Source of the DNA: an uncultured Actinomycetes bacterium
Lineage (GTDB): Bacteria; Actinomycetota; Actinomycetes; Nanopelagicales; Nanopelagicaceae
Direction: 5' to 3'
DNA: 57,898 nt
Assembly (NCBI GenBank): GCA_903838295.1
Contig: CAILXX010000018.1
Location: 1 to 57,898 of the forward strand
The notes under the pieces are model-generated. The model saw only the letters and a list, made by a program, of their open reading frames with translations. It ran no database searches and was not told the origin of the DNA. This document shows positions 8,092 through 16,446 of this stretch, one piece after another. Both the position numbers and the translations under genes were made by a program. Position 1 is the first letter of the stretch. Every line of letters begins with the position of its first letter.

Positions 8092-8999
8092 GCCCCTGCC
8101 CTCTCTTTGAGGTCGCGGCGAGGTGAATCTTCGCTGGTCTCAGCTGCAAAATCTTCCAGGCTTTTTTTCGCCTTTGCATTAAGTCGTTGTGGGACATGCA
8201 CATTAACAGTGATCAGCAAATCACCGGTCTCGTGATCTTTGGTAATACCGCGACCTTTGACGCGCAATACTTTTCCATTTTGTGTGCCAGGCGCAAGACG
8301 TACTGTGACATCTTCGCCTTTGAGAGTAGGGACACTAATGTCACCCCCAAGTGCTGCCTCAGAAATTGTTACAGGTAGCGTCATCAATAAATTATTGTGG
8401 TCGCGAGTAAAAACCGGATGTTTTGTTACGTGCACAATGACAAATAAATCGCCAGGCCCTGCTTGGCCAGCTGCGCCGCGACCTTTGAGTTTGATCTTGC
8501 CACCATCTTTGATGCCTGCAGGTACGCGGGTAGTGACTGTCTGATTATCGATCCGTAGATTAATTTCGCGACCAAAAATCGAATCTCTAAAACTAATAGT
8601 TGTTTCGGTCTGCAGATCTTGGCCTTTACTTGGGCCACGTCGACCACCGCCGAATAGATTTGCGAAAATATCGTTCTGGGAACCGCCACCAAAAATATCT
8701 TCAAAGTTCTGGCCGCCACCTGAGAATCCGCCAGGTTGTCCGCCACGAGGCATACGCCCGGTCGTAAAAGCGTCACGCATTTCGTCGTATTCGGAGCGCT
8801 TTTTCTCATCACTTAAGACTTCGTAAGCCTCTGATACCTCTTTGAAGCGATCTTCTAGCTTCTTATCACCCTTAGTTTTATCGGGGTGCAAGTCTTTGGC
8901 CAGCTTGCGATAAGCCTTTTTTACCGTTGTTGCATCATCTTTTTTAGAGACGCCAAGGATCTTGTAGAGATCCTTTTCATACAAATCCTTGGCGGCCAT
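8088..8999 (-). CDS. dnaJ: DnaJ-type co-chaperone lacking the zinc-finger domain
   Basis: This J-protein stimulates the ATPase of DnaK and delivers clients. The J domain fills about residues 7-75 with the essential HPD in LHPDK, followed by a Gly/Phe-rich linker (about 80-120) and the two C-terminal beta-sandwich client-binding domains. There is no cysteine in the protein and none of the four CxxCxGxG repeats of classical DnaJ, so at 303 residues it is a type II (CbpA-like) J-protein. That is unusual, because the dnaJ in the actinobacterial dnaK-grpE-dnaJ-hspR operon normally has the zinc fingers. It starts 2 nt after grpE and overlaps hspR. Confidence 0.92.
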   Translation of the reverse strand: MAAKDLYEKDLYKILGVSKKDDATTVKKAYRKLAKDLHPDKTKGDKKLEDRFKEVSEAYEVLSDEKKRSEYDEMRDAFTTGRMPRGGQPGGFSGGGQNFEDIFGGGSQNDIFANLFGGGRRGPSKGQDLQTETTISFRDSIFGREINLRIDNQTVTTRVPAGIKDGGKIKLKGRGAAGQAGPGDLFVIVHVTKHPVFTRDHNNLLMTLPVTISEAALGGDISVPTLKGEDVTVRLAPGTQNGKVLRVKGRGITKDHETGDLLITVNVHVPQRLNAKAKKSLEDFAAETSEDSPRRDLKERAGA

Positions 9000-9001
9000 G
9001 A

Positions 9002-9502
9002 TTAATTACTTTCTTCCGGATCCGTGACTATTACTTGAGCTGGTCGTATAACCCGCTCTTTGAACTTATAGCCTGGACGCAACACCTTTGTAACAAGGGT
9101 TTCTGTCACTGTGTCTGATGTTTCGTGCATCAGGGCTTCGTGAATATGTGGGTCGAAGGCAACATTGATATCGCTGAATTTAGCCAGCCCCAGTTTTGAT
9201 GTTGTATTGGTCAATTGATCAGCGACGGCTTTGAATCCGCCGGACAATTCACCATGCTCTTGCGCGCGATCGATATCATCCAAGGCTCCAAGAAATTGGG
9301 AAACAACTAAACCCGTAATCATTTCTGAAGACTCTAGGCGTTCTTTATCAACACGCTTTCGATAATTCTGGAAGTCAGCTTGCAGACGTTGAAGATCTTC
9401 GGTGAGTGAAGCAACCGGATCAACTTCTACTTCTGCAATCGCCTCTGCTACAGCGTCAGAGAGCGCTTGTTCAGAACTCTCTGGGCTATTGGTATCTTCC
9501 AT
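9002..9502 (-). CDS. grpE: nucleotide exchange factor GrpE
   Basis: GrpE releases ADP from DnaK and so drives the chaperone cycle. The 166-residue protein has an acidic N-terminal tail, a long helix with LQRLQADFQNYRKRVDKER that forms the dimer stalk, and the beta domain ending in the family signature region (VLRPGYKFKERVIRPAQVIV). It lies 2 nt downstream of dnaK and 2 nt upstream of dnaJ, so all three should be made in fixed proportion under HspR control. Confidence 0.95.
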   Translation of the reverse strand: MEDTNSPESSEQALSDAVAEAIAEVEVDPVASLTEDLQRLQADFQNYRKRVDKERLESSEMITGLVVSQFLGALDDIDRAQEHGELSGGFKAVADQLTNTTSKLGLAKFSDINVAFDPHIHEALMHETSDTVTETLVTKVLRPGYKFKERVIRPAQVIVTDPEESN

Positions 9503-9504
9503 GA

Positions 9505-11337
9505 TTAATGCTCTTCGACGATCTCTGCATCTTCGACGCCATCATCAGCCTTTGGGGCTTGTTCGCCCTGATCACCTTGTGCCGCATTCGCAGCATAAAG
9601 CGATGCACCCATCTCTTGGCTAAGTGTTGCAACTTTTTCGGTTGCAGATTTGATTGCGCTGATATCTGTCCCCTCTAACGCACTCTTAAGTTCTGTGAGT
9701 GCAGCTTCGACATCGACTTTCTTCGCAGCAGAATCACCTTGCGACAACTTCTCTTCGTTATCCTTGATGAACTTCTCTGTCTGGTAGACAAGTGAGTCAC
9801 CAGCATTGCGACTGTCTGCTTCATCACGACGCTGCTTATCTTCTTCGGCGTGTGCTTCGGCATCCTTAACCATGCGGTCGATCTCTTCTTTCGATAAGGA
9901 TGATCCACCACTAATCGTGATCTTCTGTTCCTTGCCAGTGCCAAGATCCTTAGCACCTACGTGCAAGATACCGTTGGCATCGATATCGAAGGTGACCTCG
10001 ATTTGTGGAACCCCGCGTGGGGCTGGAGCGATTCCGGTGAGTTCAAACATACCCAAACGCTTGTTGGCGTTAGCTATTTCGCGCTCTCCTTGGAATACCT
10101 GGATCTGCACAGCAGGCTGGTTGTCATCAGCTGTTGTGAAGATTTCTGAACGTTTTGTAGGGATGGTTGTGTTCTTTTCGATCAACTTAGTCATGACGCC
10201 GCCCTTGGTTTCGATACCAAGTGAAAGTGGGGTTACGTCAAGAAGCAGGATGTCTTTAACATCACCCTTCAGAACTCCGGCTTGTAACGCAGCACCAACA
10301 GCAACAACTTCGTCTGGGTTTACGCCCTTGTTCGGCTCTTTGCCGCCAGTAAGTTCACGGACCAAATCGACGACAGCTGGCATACGTGTTGATCCACCAA
10401 CAAGTACAACATGATTGATGTCGGCGATTGGAATACCGGCATCCTTCAACACTGTCTGGAAAGGACCCTTACAACGTGCTAACAAATCAGCGGTCATCCC
10501 CTGGAACTGTGCGCGAGTAATTGTTTCATCCAAGAACAATGGATTCTTCTCTGCATCTACTGTGATGTAAGGAAGGTTGATTGAAGTTTGTGCAGATGCA
10601 GAAAGTTCGATCTTCGCTTTTTCTGCGGCTTCACGTACGCGCTGCATTGCCATTTTATCTTTGGTGAGATCAATTCCGTTCTTAGCTTTAAAAACTGTTA
10701 CTAGATGATCAACAAGTGCCTGATCCCAATCATCGCCGCCAAGATGGTTATCACCACTGGTTGCTTTAACTTCGATAACGCCTTCACCCATTTCTAGAAG
10801 TGATACGTCGAAGGTTCCGCCACCAAGGTCGAAGACCAAAATAGTTTGTTCGTGATCGCCCTTATCGAAACCATAAGCAAATGCTGCCGCTGTTGGCTCG
10901 TTGACAATACGCAAGACATTAAGGCCAGCGATTTCGCCGGCTTCCTTTGTTGCTTGACGTTGGGCATCATCGAAATAAGCAGGGACGGTGATGACGGCAT
11001 CAGAAACTGTGTCGCCAAGATATGCCTCTGCATCGCGCTTTAACTTCATCAAGATACGAGCAGAAATTTCTTGAGGTGTGTACTTTTTGCCATCAACATC
11101 CTGGGTCCACGTGGTACCCATATGGCGCTTGACCGAGCGGATTGTGCGCTCTACGTTGGTGACGGACTGGCGCTTGGCGACTTCGCCGACCAAGACCTCA
11201 CCATTTTTGGCGAATGCCACGATGGACGGGGTCGTCCTGGCACCTTCGGCGTTGGCGATGACGGTTGGTTCTCCGCCTTCAAGCACGCTGACGCAGCTGT
11301 TTGTGGTTCCTAGATCAATACCTACGGCTCTTGCCAT
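9505..11337 (-). CDS. dnaK: Hsp70 chaperone DnaK
   Basis: DnaK binds exposed hydrophobic segments in an ATP-dependent cycle and helps fold or protect proteins. The ATPase domain begins GIDLGTTNS (residues 6-14), followed by [23 protein letters not shown] and [10 protein letters not shown]. The linker [16 protein letters not shown] leads to the substrate domain, and the acidic C-terminal tail ends in EDAEIVEEH. Length (610) is normal. A strong SD (AGAAGGAG) precedes the ATG and leaves a leader of about 40 nt, unlike most operon-leading genes in this window. The promoter carries two HAIR operators. Confidence 0.98.
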   Translation of the reverse strand: MARAVGIDLGTTNSCVSVLEGGEPTVIANAEGARTTPSIVAFAKNGEVLVGEVAKRQSVTNVERTIRSVKRHMGTTWTQDVDGKKYTPQEISARILMKLKRDAEAYLGDTVSDAVITVPAYFDDAQRQATKEAGEIAGLNVLRIVNEPTAAAFAYGFDKGDHEQTILVFDLGGGTFDVSLLEMGEGVIEVKATSGDNHLGGDDWDQALVDHLVTVFKAKNGIDLTKDKMAMQRVREAAEKAKIELSASAQTSINLPYITVDAEKNPLFLDETITRAQFQGMTADLLARCKGPFQTVLKDAGIPIADINHVVLVGGSTRMPAVVDLVRELTGGKEPNKGVNPDEVVAVGAALQAGVLKGDVKDILLLDVTPLSLGIETKGGVMTKLIEKNTTIPTKRSEIFTTADDNQPAVQIQVFQGEREIANANKRLGMFELTGIAPAPRGVPQIEVTFDIDANGILHVGAKDLGTGKEQKITISGGSSLSKEEIDRMVKDAEAHAEEDKQRRDEADSRNAGDSLVYQTEKFIKDNEEKLSQGDSAAKKVDVEAALTELKSALEGTDISAIKSATEKVATLSQEMGASLYAANAAQGDQGEQAPKADDGVEDAEIVEEH

Positions 11338-11386
11338 TTTTATTACTCCTTCTATAACTACCCGGTTTACGTCTGGGTCTGACTGA

Positions 11387-11415
11387 ATTCTCGTCCTTGA
11401 GTCTTAAACTGTCAA
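11387..11415 (-). promoter_or_regulatory. dnaK operon promoter
   Basis: On the minus strand the -35 box is a consensus TTGACA (11410-11415). A 17-nt spacer separates it from -10 GAGAAT (11387-11392). The box spacing fits the housekeeping sigma factor. Transcription would start near 11380, giving a leader of about 40 nt with an SD. Confidence 0.6.
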
Positions 11416-11439
11416 AAGATTGAGTCTAAGGGGCTCAAG
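11396..11439. promoter_or_regulatory. two tandem HAIR operators for HspR
   Basis: The actinobacterial HAIR consensus is CTTGAGT-N7-ACTCAAG. One site (11419-11439) reads ATTGAGT-N7-GCTCAAG. A second, weaker one (11396-11416) reads CTTGAGT-N7-TGTCAAA. They are separated by 2 nt. The weaker site covers the -35 box and most of the spacer of the dnaK promoter and the stronger one lies just upstream, a good arrangement for repression. Confidence 0.75.
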
Positions 11440-11459
11440 TTCGAGTTAATCAGGTAACA

Positions 11460-11486
11460 GGGCGGGGGTGCTCTTTATTCCCGCCC
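11460..11486. other. GC-rich inverted repeat between the dnaK and lldD promoters
   Basis: GGGCGGG (11460-11466) and CCCGCCC (11480-11486) form a perfect 7-bp stem around a 13-nt loop. Neither flanking gene ends here, since both are transcribed away, so it is not an ordinary gene-end terminator. It may be a protein-binding site. Confidence 0.35.
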
Positions 11487-11501
11487 CTTGGAGTGGGGGC
11501 C

Positions 11502-11515
11502 TTAAATTAATTTAA
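11502..11515. promoter_or_regulatory. perfect AT-only palindrome upstream of lldD
   Basis: TTAAATTAATTTAA is its own reverse complement and lies 16 nt upstream of the lldD -35 box. It could be an operator or an UP-like element. It does not resemble the rhamnose-operon palindromes. Confidence 0.35.
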
Positions 11516-11531
11516 ATAGTTTTGAACAGTC

Positions 11532-11564
11532 TTGAACAGGGCCGCTCCAGTTTTAGACTCACAC
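11532..11564 (+). promoter_or_regulatory. leaderless promoter of lldD
   Basis: -35 TTGAAC (11532-11537), 16-nt spacer, -10 TAGACT (11554-11559), then 5 nt to the ATG at 11565. TTGAACAG is repeated 10 nt upstream (11522-11529). No SD is present. Confidence 0.55.
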
Positions 11565-12794
11565 ATGGCTAAAAATGTGAAGCGTCAGTTCCCTAATCCA
11601 AAAGAGCTTGCCCCCCTCATGAAATTTGGGACTCCTACTTTTAAACGCAAGGAAAAACGATTGGCAGAAGCCTTAACGATTTGGGACCTTCGCGAGATCG
11701 CAAAGAAGCGCACTCCCCAAGGTGCATTTGATTACACAGATGGCGCAGCCGAATCAGAGACAAGTCTTGATCGCGCACGCCAAGCATTTAAAGATCTGGA
11801 ATTTGTCCCAAGTATTTTGCATGATGTATCTGGTGCGACTTTGGACCGCAGTGCCTTAGGGAATAATTTTAAAATGCCTGTTGGGATCGCACCTACTGGC
11901 TTTGCCCGCATGATGCAGACCGAAGGCGAAATTGCCGGGAGCCGAGCAGCAGAAAAATTTGGGATTCCGTTCTGCTTATCAACTTTAGGTACTACAACAA
12001 TTGAAGATGTTGTTGCAGCTGCGCCCGGTGGCGTGAATTGGTTTCAACTTTATGTACGTAAAGATCGCGAAGCTTCGTTAGCCCTGGTCGAACGTGCGCA
12101 AAAAGCTGGAGTTCAAAACTTGCTCTTGACCGTGGATGTGCCTGCTGCTGGCCAACGTCTACGCGATTACAGAAATGGTTTTACTATTCCGCCTCGTCTA
12201 TCTGCAAAGACTTTAATTAATGCAATCCCGCGTCCAGGATGGTGGATGAATTTTCTTACAACTCCACCACTTGAATTTGCCTCATTATCTGAATGGAGTG
12301 GGACCGTCGGAGAATTATTGGATCACCTCTTCGATCCATCTTTAACATTTGATGACCTTAAGTGGGTGCGTGCGAATTGGAAGGGCAGCATCACGATTAA
12401 AGGAATTCAGAACATTGAGGATGCAAAGAAAGCTGCCAAATTTGGCGCCGATGCAATCGTGCTTTCAAATCACGGCGGTCGTCAACTAGATAGAGCGCCG
12501 GTGCCACTGCACCTCTTGGCAGATATAAAAGGCCAGTTTAAGAAAGATATGGAAGTGCATCTAGATACCGGAATCATGCATGGCGCAGATGTATTGGCAG
12601 CGATCGCTCTTGGGGCTCAATATACATATGTCGGCCGGGCTTATCTGTATGGTCTTATGGCCGGCGGACAAGCAGGGGTTGAACGCGCGTTGCAAATATT
12701 GCAGAGCCAGATGATTCGCAATATGAAATTGTTGGGGGTTAATACACTCGATGAATTAGAACCTAAGCACGTTCGGTTCTTAAATCGCTCTTAA
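11565..12794 (+). CDS. lldD: FMN-dependent L-lactate dehydrogenase / alpha-hydroxy-acid oxidase
   Basis: This 409-residue TIM-barrel flavoenzyme oxidises an L-2-hydroxy acid, most likely L-lactate to pyruvate, passing electrons to the respiratory chain. Family features are the FMN-contacting PVGIAPTGFA segment, WFQLYVRKDRE, ILLTVDVPAAGQRLRDYRNG-type substrate loop, and the signature SNHGGRQLD containing the catalytic His and the substrate-binding Arg. A TTG at 11532 opens the frame, but that codon is part of the -35 box; ATG 11565 sits 5 nt after TAGACT. It converges with the LacI repressor (3-nt overlap) beside the rhamnose operon, whose last step yields L-lactate. Glycolate or another hydroxy acid is a possible alternative substrate. 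Confidence 0.88.
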   Translation: MAKNVKRQFPNPKELAPLMKFGTPTFKRKEKRLAEALTIWDLREIAKKRTPQGAFDYTDGAAESETSLDRARQAFKDLEFVPSILHDVSGATLDRSALGNNFKMPVGIAPTGFARMMQTEGEIAGSRAAEKFGIPFCLSTLGTTTIEDVVAAAPGGVNWFQLYVRKDREASLALVERAQKAGVQNLLLTVDVPAAGQRLRDYRNGFTIPPRLSAKTLINAIPRPGWWMNFLTTPPLEFASLSEWSGTVGELLDHLFDPSLTFDDLKWVRANWKGSITIKGIQNIEDAKKAAKFGADAIVLSNHGGRQLDRAPVPLHLLADIKGQFKKDMEVHLDTGIMHGADVLAAIALGAQYTYVGRAYLYGLMAGGQAGVERALQILQSQMIRNMKLLGVNTLDELEPKHVRFLNRS

Positions 12795-13792
12795 TTTCTA
12801 GCGCTGGTGGATTGTCGTAGCGCCAAACGCGGTTGGAATCGAACCTGCTGATGCGAATGCATTGCCGCCTCTTCGCATTCAGCTAATAACAATTCTGCAG
12901 CTGCAACGCCTAATTGATAAGCGGGTTGTGAAATCGAAGTAAGTGGCACGGCCGCGGATGGTGCAAAAGCAATGTCGTCATAACCAATAATCGATACTTG
13001 ATCAGGGATTTTAATTCCTTCTGATAAAAGTGCGCGCATTACTCCAAGTGCTAATAAGTCATTCGCGCAGAAAATTGCTGTTGGTAACTCTTCCAGCGCT
13101 AAGAAAGCTTTTACCGCGGCAGCGCCTTGGTCGGAATTCATGAGTGGTACTCGAATAGTTTTAATTGTTACATTTTTCTCATTAGCAGCGCGCGCAACTC
13201 CCAAACCTCGATCTGCACATTGCGGGATGCTTTCAGGGCCATTAACCCAGGCAATTACTTTATGACCGAGCGAGGCTAGATGTTCTATCGCTATTTCGCC
13301 ACCGCGTATGTCATCCACGGATACAGAACAACGATTGCGATTCTTTGATTCACGGTCAAGCAATGTGACGGCGATTCCTCTGTCTAACAAAATATCGAGT
13401 CTTTGTGGTTTGCTATCTGCTGGAGTTATAAGTACTCCTCTAACTTGTTGTGCGACCAACGCATTGAGGTACTTCTCTTCTTTGGTAGTGCTTTCATCAG
13501 AATTACATAAAAAGACTGCGTAATCGCGCCGGCTTGCCGCGTCTTCGACGCCGCGAGCAACTTCAGTGAAAAATGGATTGGCTACATCCGGTACGACCAA
13601 TCCGATAGTTCTGCTGAAACCAGACCGAAGATGTCGGGCAAAGCCGTTGGGAACGAAGCCCAGTTCTGTTATTGCTTTTTGAACACGTTCAAGGGTTTCT
13701 GGTGAAACCACGCTTGGGCGGTTCAAAACATTAGAGACCGTCCCCACCGAAACGTGGGCAAGCTGTGCAACATCGCGAAGGCTGGCGGTCAT
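12791..13792 (-). CDS. LacI-family transcriptional regulator, probable repressor of the rhamnose operon
   Basis: This 333-residue regulator has an N-terminal helix-turn-helix and hinge (LRDVAQLAHVSVGTVSNVLNRP at about residues 5-26) and a periplasmic-binding-protein-like ligand domain (VVPDVANPFFTEVARGVED, the IIGYDDI region). The frame is open to 13816. The family usually begins a few residues before LRDVA, and a promoter (TTGACA, 18 nt, CAAGAT) ends 7 nt before ATG 13792, so I chose that start. It is divergent from the rhamnose operon. Palindromes TTGAATCGTGTCAA, over its own -35, and ATGAATCGATTCAA, at the operon start, are likely targets, so it should repress itself too. The inducer is probably rhamnose or a catabolite, by context. 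Confidence 0.88.
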   Translation of the reverse strand: MTASLRDVAQLAHVSVGTVSNVLNRPSVVSPETLERVQKAITELGFVPNGFARHLRSGFSRTIGLVVPDVANPFFTEVARGVEDAASRRDYAVFLCNSDESTTKEEKYLNALVAQQVRGVLITPADSKPQRLDILLDRGIAVTLLDRESKNRNRCSVSVDDIRGGEIAIEHLASLGHKVIAWVNGPESIPQCADRGLGVARAANEKNVTIKTIRVPLMNSDQGAAAVKAFLALEELPTAIFCANDLLALGVMRALLSEGIKIPDQVSIIGYDDIAFAPSAAVPLTSISQPAYQLGVAAAELLLAECEEAAMHSHQQVRFQPRLALRQSTSARN

Positions 13793-13799
13793 GGGGCCG

Positions 13800-13829
13800 A
13801 TCTTGCTCGCAGGCATTGAATCGTGTCAA
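13800..13829 (-). promoter_or_regulatory. repressor-gene promoter
   Basis: -35 TTGACA (13824-13829), 18-nt spacer and -10 CAAGAT (13800-13805), then 7 nt to the ATG at 13792, with no SD. Confidence 0.5.
13816..13829. promoter_or_regulatory. LacI-type operator at the repressor gene
   Basis: TTGAATCGTGTCAA is an imperfect palindrome with the central CG typical of LacI-family operators. It covers the -35 box of the repressor gene. Its 12-bp core matches the operon operator at 13923-13934 in 10 of 12 positions. Confidence 0.6.
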
Positions 13830-13879
13830 TAAAAATCCCCTTTTTTTAAATTGATATCAAATCGTGATCTAAAAAGCCG

Positions 13880-13908
13880 TTGACTTACGCTCAATGCGGC
13901 CATAACTT
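13880..13908 (+). promoter_or_regulatory. rhamnose operon promoter
   Basis: -35 TTGACT (13880-13885), 17-nt spacer, -10 TAACTT (13903-13908). Transcription would start near 13915, just before the operator at 13922. The leader of about 60 nt holds an SD (AAGGGAG) 5 nt before the first ATG. Confidence 0.55.
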
Positions 13909-13921
13909 TAGACTAGAGTAA

Positions 13922-13935
13922 ATGAATCGATTCAA
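13922..13935. promoter_or_regulatory. LacI-type operator of the rhamnose operon
   Basis: ATGAATCGATTCAA contains the perfect 12-bp palindrome TGAATCGATTCA with a central CG. It lies about 7 nt downstream of the predicted start of transcription, where a bound repressor would block RNA polymerase. Confidence 0.65.
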
Positions 13936-13975
13936 TAGAAATCCGTATTTAGCTAGTGCGTAAAAGGGAGATCAC

Positions 13976-15469
13976 ATGACTGATGCAGTCCTGCGTGTCT
14001 CTGGCGCGACCAAGAATTTCGGTGGAGTGCGCGCTCTACACAACGCTTCTTTAACTTTATACGCGGGTGAAATCCATGCACTGCTTGGAGAGAACGGTGC
14101 CGGAAAATCAACGCTACTTAAGACTCTGGCTGGCGTACATCGTCTAGATGCAGGCGAGATTATTTTAGATGGCAAAAAATTCCATGAGGGTTCAACTCGG
14201 CTTGCACGCGAACAAGGCGTGGCTGTTATCTATCAGGAGCCAAATCTTTTCCCGGACCTGACCTTGGCAGAGAATGTATTTGCCGGACGTCAGAAGGTCA
14301 ACGGGAAGATTGTGGACTGGGTTGGCATGCAGACCGAAGCCCAAACTTTATTTGATCAACTTGGAGTTCCTCTCAACCCCCGTAGTCGTGCGCGCGGGTT
14401 GTCTATTGCCGATCAACAGATTGTAGAAATTGCCAAGGCGCTTTCGCTAAACGCCAAAGTAATTGTCATGGACGAGCCAACCGCTGCCCTGTCATCAAAG
14501 GAAGTTGAACGGCTATTTAATGTAGCGCGTGCACTTGCAAAACGTGGCGCCGCTGTTGTTTTTGTTTCGCACCGACTTGACGAAGTTTTCGAACTTACTG
14601 ATCGTCTAACAGTTATGCGCGATGGTGCAACAGTTGGCACTGGCATTACCTTGGATACAACTGAAGCAGATGTTATTCATTTAATGGTTGGTCGCGAAGT
14701 ATCTGAATTATTCCCTAAGGGTTTCCATCCAATAGGAGATGTTGTGCTGTCCGTGAAAAACCTTGCACACGATGGTTTATTTGAAAATATCTCCTTTGAT
14801 GTGCGTGCCGGAGAAATCGTTGCACTTGCCGGACTAGTTGGTTCGGGTAGATCCGAAATTGCTCGAGCAATTTTTGGCGTCGAAAAATATTCTCATGGCA
14901 CCATCACGATGTTGGGTAAAGAATTAGCTGCTGGTTCCCCTTCAAAGGCGATGGCAGTTGGAATCGCGTTAGTACCAGAAGATCGACGTCTGCAAGGACT
15001 TTTTATGGCCGCATCAATTGCCAAGAACTCTTCGGTCACTATATTAAATCGAATTAAGAAGGGCTTTTTGGTTCGGAGCAAAGATGAAGCAGAAATAGCG
15101 AAAACCTGGGGAGAAACCCTCGAACTTAAGTATGCAGATATCAACGACCCGGTCGAGCGCCTATCGGGCGGCAATCAACAGAAGGTAGTTCTTGCAAAGT
15201 GGCTAGCAAGTCAGCCAGCGCTATTGATTGTTGATGAACCAACTCGAGGAATCGATGTTGGGACTAAGGCTCAAGTGCACAAATTACTGAGCGATGAAGC
15301 AGGCAAGGGACTCGCGGTTTTAATGATTTCTAGTGAACTGCCAGAAGTACTTGGTATGGCTGACCGTATTCTGGTTATGCGCGAGGGGTTGATGGTTAAA
15401 GAATTTTCTCGCGCCGAAGCTACTTCTGCGAATGTCATTGCTGCAGCGACCGGGGCGGTGACCGTGTGA
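13976..15469 (+). CDS. rhaT: sugar ABC transporter ATP-binding protein (rhamnose import)
   Basis: This is the fused double-ATPase of a carbohydrate importer of the RbsA/MglA type (497 residues). The first half has an intact Walker A GENGAGKST (residues 38-46) and Walker B VIVMDEPTAAL, with a degenerate signature LSIADQQ. The second half has a weakened Walker A (GLVGSGRSE near 290), a good signature LSGGNQQ near 395 and Walker B LLIVDEPTRGID. This asymmetry is normal for the family. It is the first gene of the rhamnose operon, with SD AAGGGAG, and overlaps the next gene by 4 nt. The symbol follows Rhizobium rhaSTPQ and rests on the neighbouring rhamnose enzymes. Confidence 0.88.
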   Translation: MTDAVLRVSGATKNFGGVRALHNASLTLYAGEIHALLGENGAGKSTLLKTLAGVHRLDAGEIILDGKKFHEGSTRLAREQGVAVIYQEPNLFPDLTLAENVFAGRQKVNGKIVDWVGMQTEAQTLFDQLGVPLNPRSRARGLSIADQQIVEIAKALSLNAKVIVMDEPTAALSSKEVERLFNVARALAKRGAAVVFVSHRLDEVFELTDRLTVMRDGATVGTGITLDTTEADVIHLMVGREVSELFPKGFHPIGDVVLSVKNLAHDGLFENISFDVRAGEIVALAGLVGSGRSEIARAIFGVEKYSHGTITMLGKELAAGSPSKAMAVGIALVPEDRRLQGLFMAASIAKNSSVTILNRIKKGFLVRSKDEAEIAKTWGETLELKYADINDPVERLSGGNQQKVVLAKWLASQPALLIVDEPTRGIDVGTKAQVHKLLSDEAGKGLAVLMISSELPEVLGMADRILVMREGLMVKEFSRAEATSANVIAAATGAVTV

Positions 15470-16446
15470 ATAGATTTTTAACTCGTTTGGTTTCCGTTCG
15501 AGAAATACCTGTTTTACTCGCGCTCTTTATTGTCTTAGTGGTTACTGGAATCGCAAATCCACAATTTGTCAGCGCATCTGGCGCCCAAGATATTTTCTTG
15601 GGTGTTGCCGTAATCGCGACTCTTTCTGTTGGAATGACGTTTGTGATCACTATGCGTCATATAGATTTATCAGTGGGATCCACCGCTGGCTTCACCGCGT
15701 ACATGATCGGCAAGATGTCGGCTCATCATCATGGGTTGGTTACTTCACTACTAGTTGCTCTTGGTATTGGGCTAATAGTCGGCGCTGCAAATGGATTCCT
15801 TGTTGCATATCTGCGACTTCCAAGCCTGGTTGTAACTTTGGCATCGCTGTGGATAGTGCGAGGAGTCTTCGACCAGATAGCAGGTGGTGACACGGTTACC
15901 GATAATCAGGTACCGGTGGCACTTGGGTATCTTGGTCGTCATTCATTTGCAAATATTCCCTACATTTTCATTATTGCATTTGTATTAATTCTGGTCGCAT
16001 CCTTCTTTATGCGCAGCGTAAGACCAGCCCGCGACCTTTATGCAATGGGTTCAAACCCACCAGCGAGCGAACTTGCGGGAATCCCGGTCGCACGACGCAC
16101 CTTCTTTGCATTCTTAGCATCCGGTGCTGTAAGCGGACTTGGTGGGGCAATTCTCTTGGCCCGCTTTCATTCCGCGGATTCGAATTCTGGTCTTGGATTA
16201 GAGCTCAACGTAATCGCTGCCTGTGTGGTTGGTGGCGTCGCTATCGCCGGCGGTGTCGGTACCCCTTATGGTGCATTAATCGGCGCCTTACTGCTTCAGT
16301 CAATTACCCAGGCGTTAGGGGCACTTGGTGTTTCTCAATTCTGGCAATTAGCAGTTAATGGCACATTGTTGATTTCGGCTATTTCGTTGGATCGTTATCT
16401 GACTTTACGAGTCAAACCCACTCGAATATTGAGAGTTAAGTCATGA
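15466..16446 (+). CDS. rhaP: sugar ABC transporter permease 1 (rhamnose import)
   Basis: This 326-residue permease of the RbsC/BPD_transp_2 type has 8-10 hydrophobic spans. The family signature is visible in the central GANGFLVAYLRLPSLVVTLA region and in the cytoplasmic AMGSNPPASELAGIPVARR loop that contacts the ATPase (EAA-like). It starts at GTG within the last codons of the ATPase gene (GTGA overlap) and itself overlaps the second permease by 4 nt, so the three are translationally coupled. A heterodimeric pore with the next gene is expected. Which of the two permeases corresponds to RhaP or RhaQ cannot be decided here. Confidence 0.85.
   Translation: MNRFLTRLVSVREIPVLLALFIVLVVTGIANPQFVSASGAQDIFLGVAVIATLSVGMTFVITMRHIDLSVGSTAGFTAYMIGKMSAHHHGLVTSLLVALGIGLIVGAANGFLVAYLRLPSLVVTLASLWIVRGVFDQIAGGDTVTDNQVPVALGYLGRHSFANIPYIFIIAFVLILVASFFMRSVRPARDLYAMGSNPPASELAGIPVARRTFFAFLASGAVSGLGGAILLARFHSADSNSGLGLELNVIAACVVGGVAIAGGVGTPYGALIGALLLQSITQALGALGVSQFWQLAVNGTLLISAISLDRYLTLRVKPTRILRVKS

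Noticed and set aside
9806-10414. 202-codon open frame antisense to dnaK
   Set aside because: Long antisense frames are a common codon-bias artefact in dnaK. There is no start signal and no recognisable domain.
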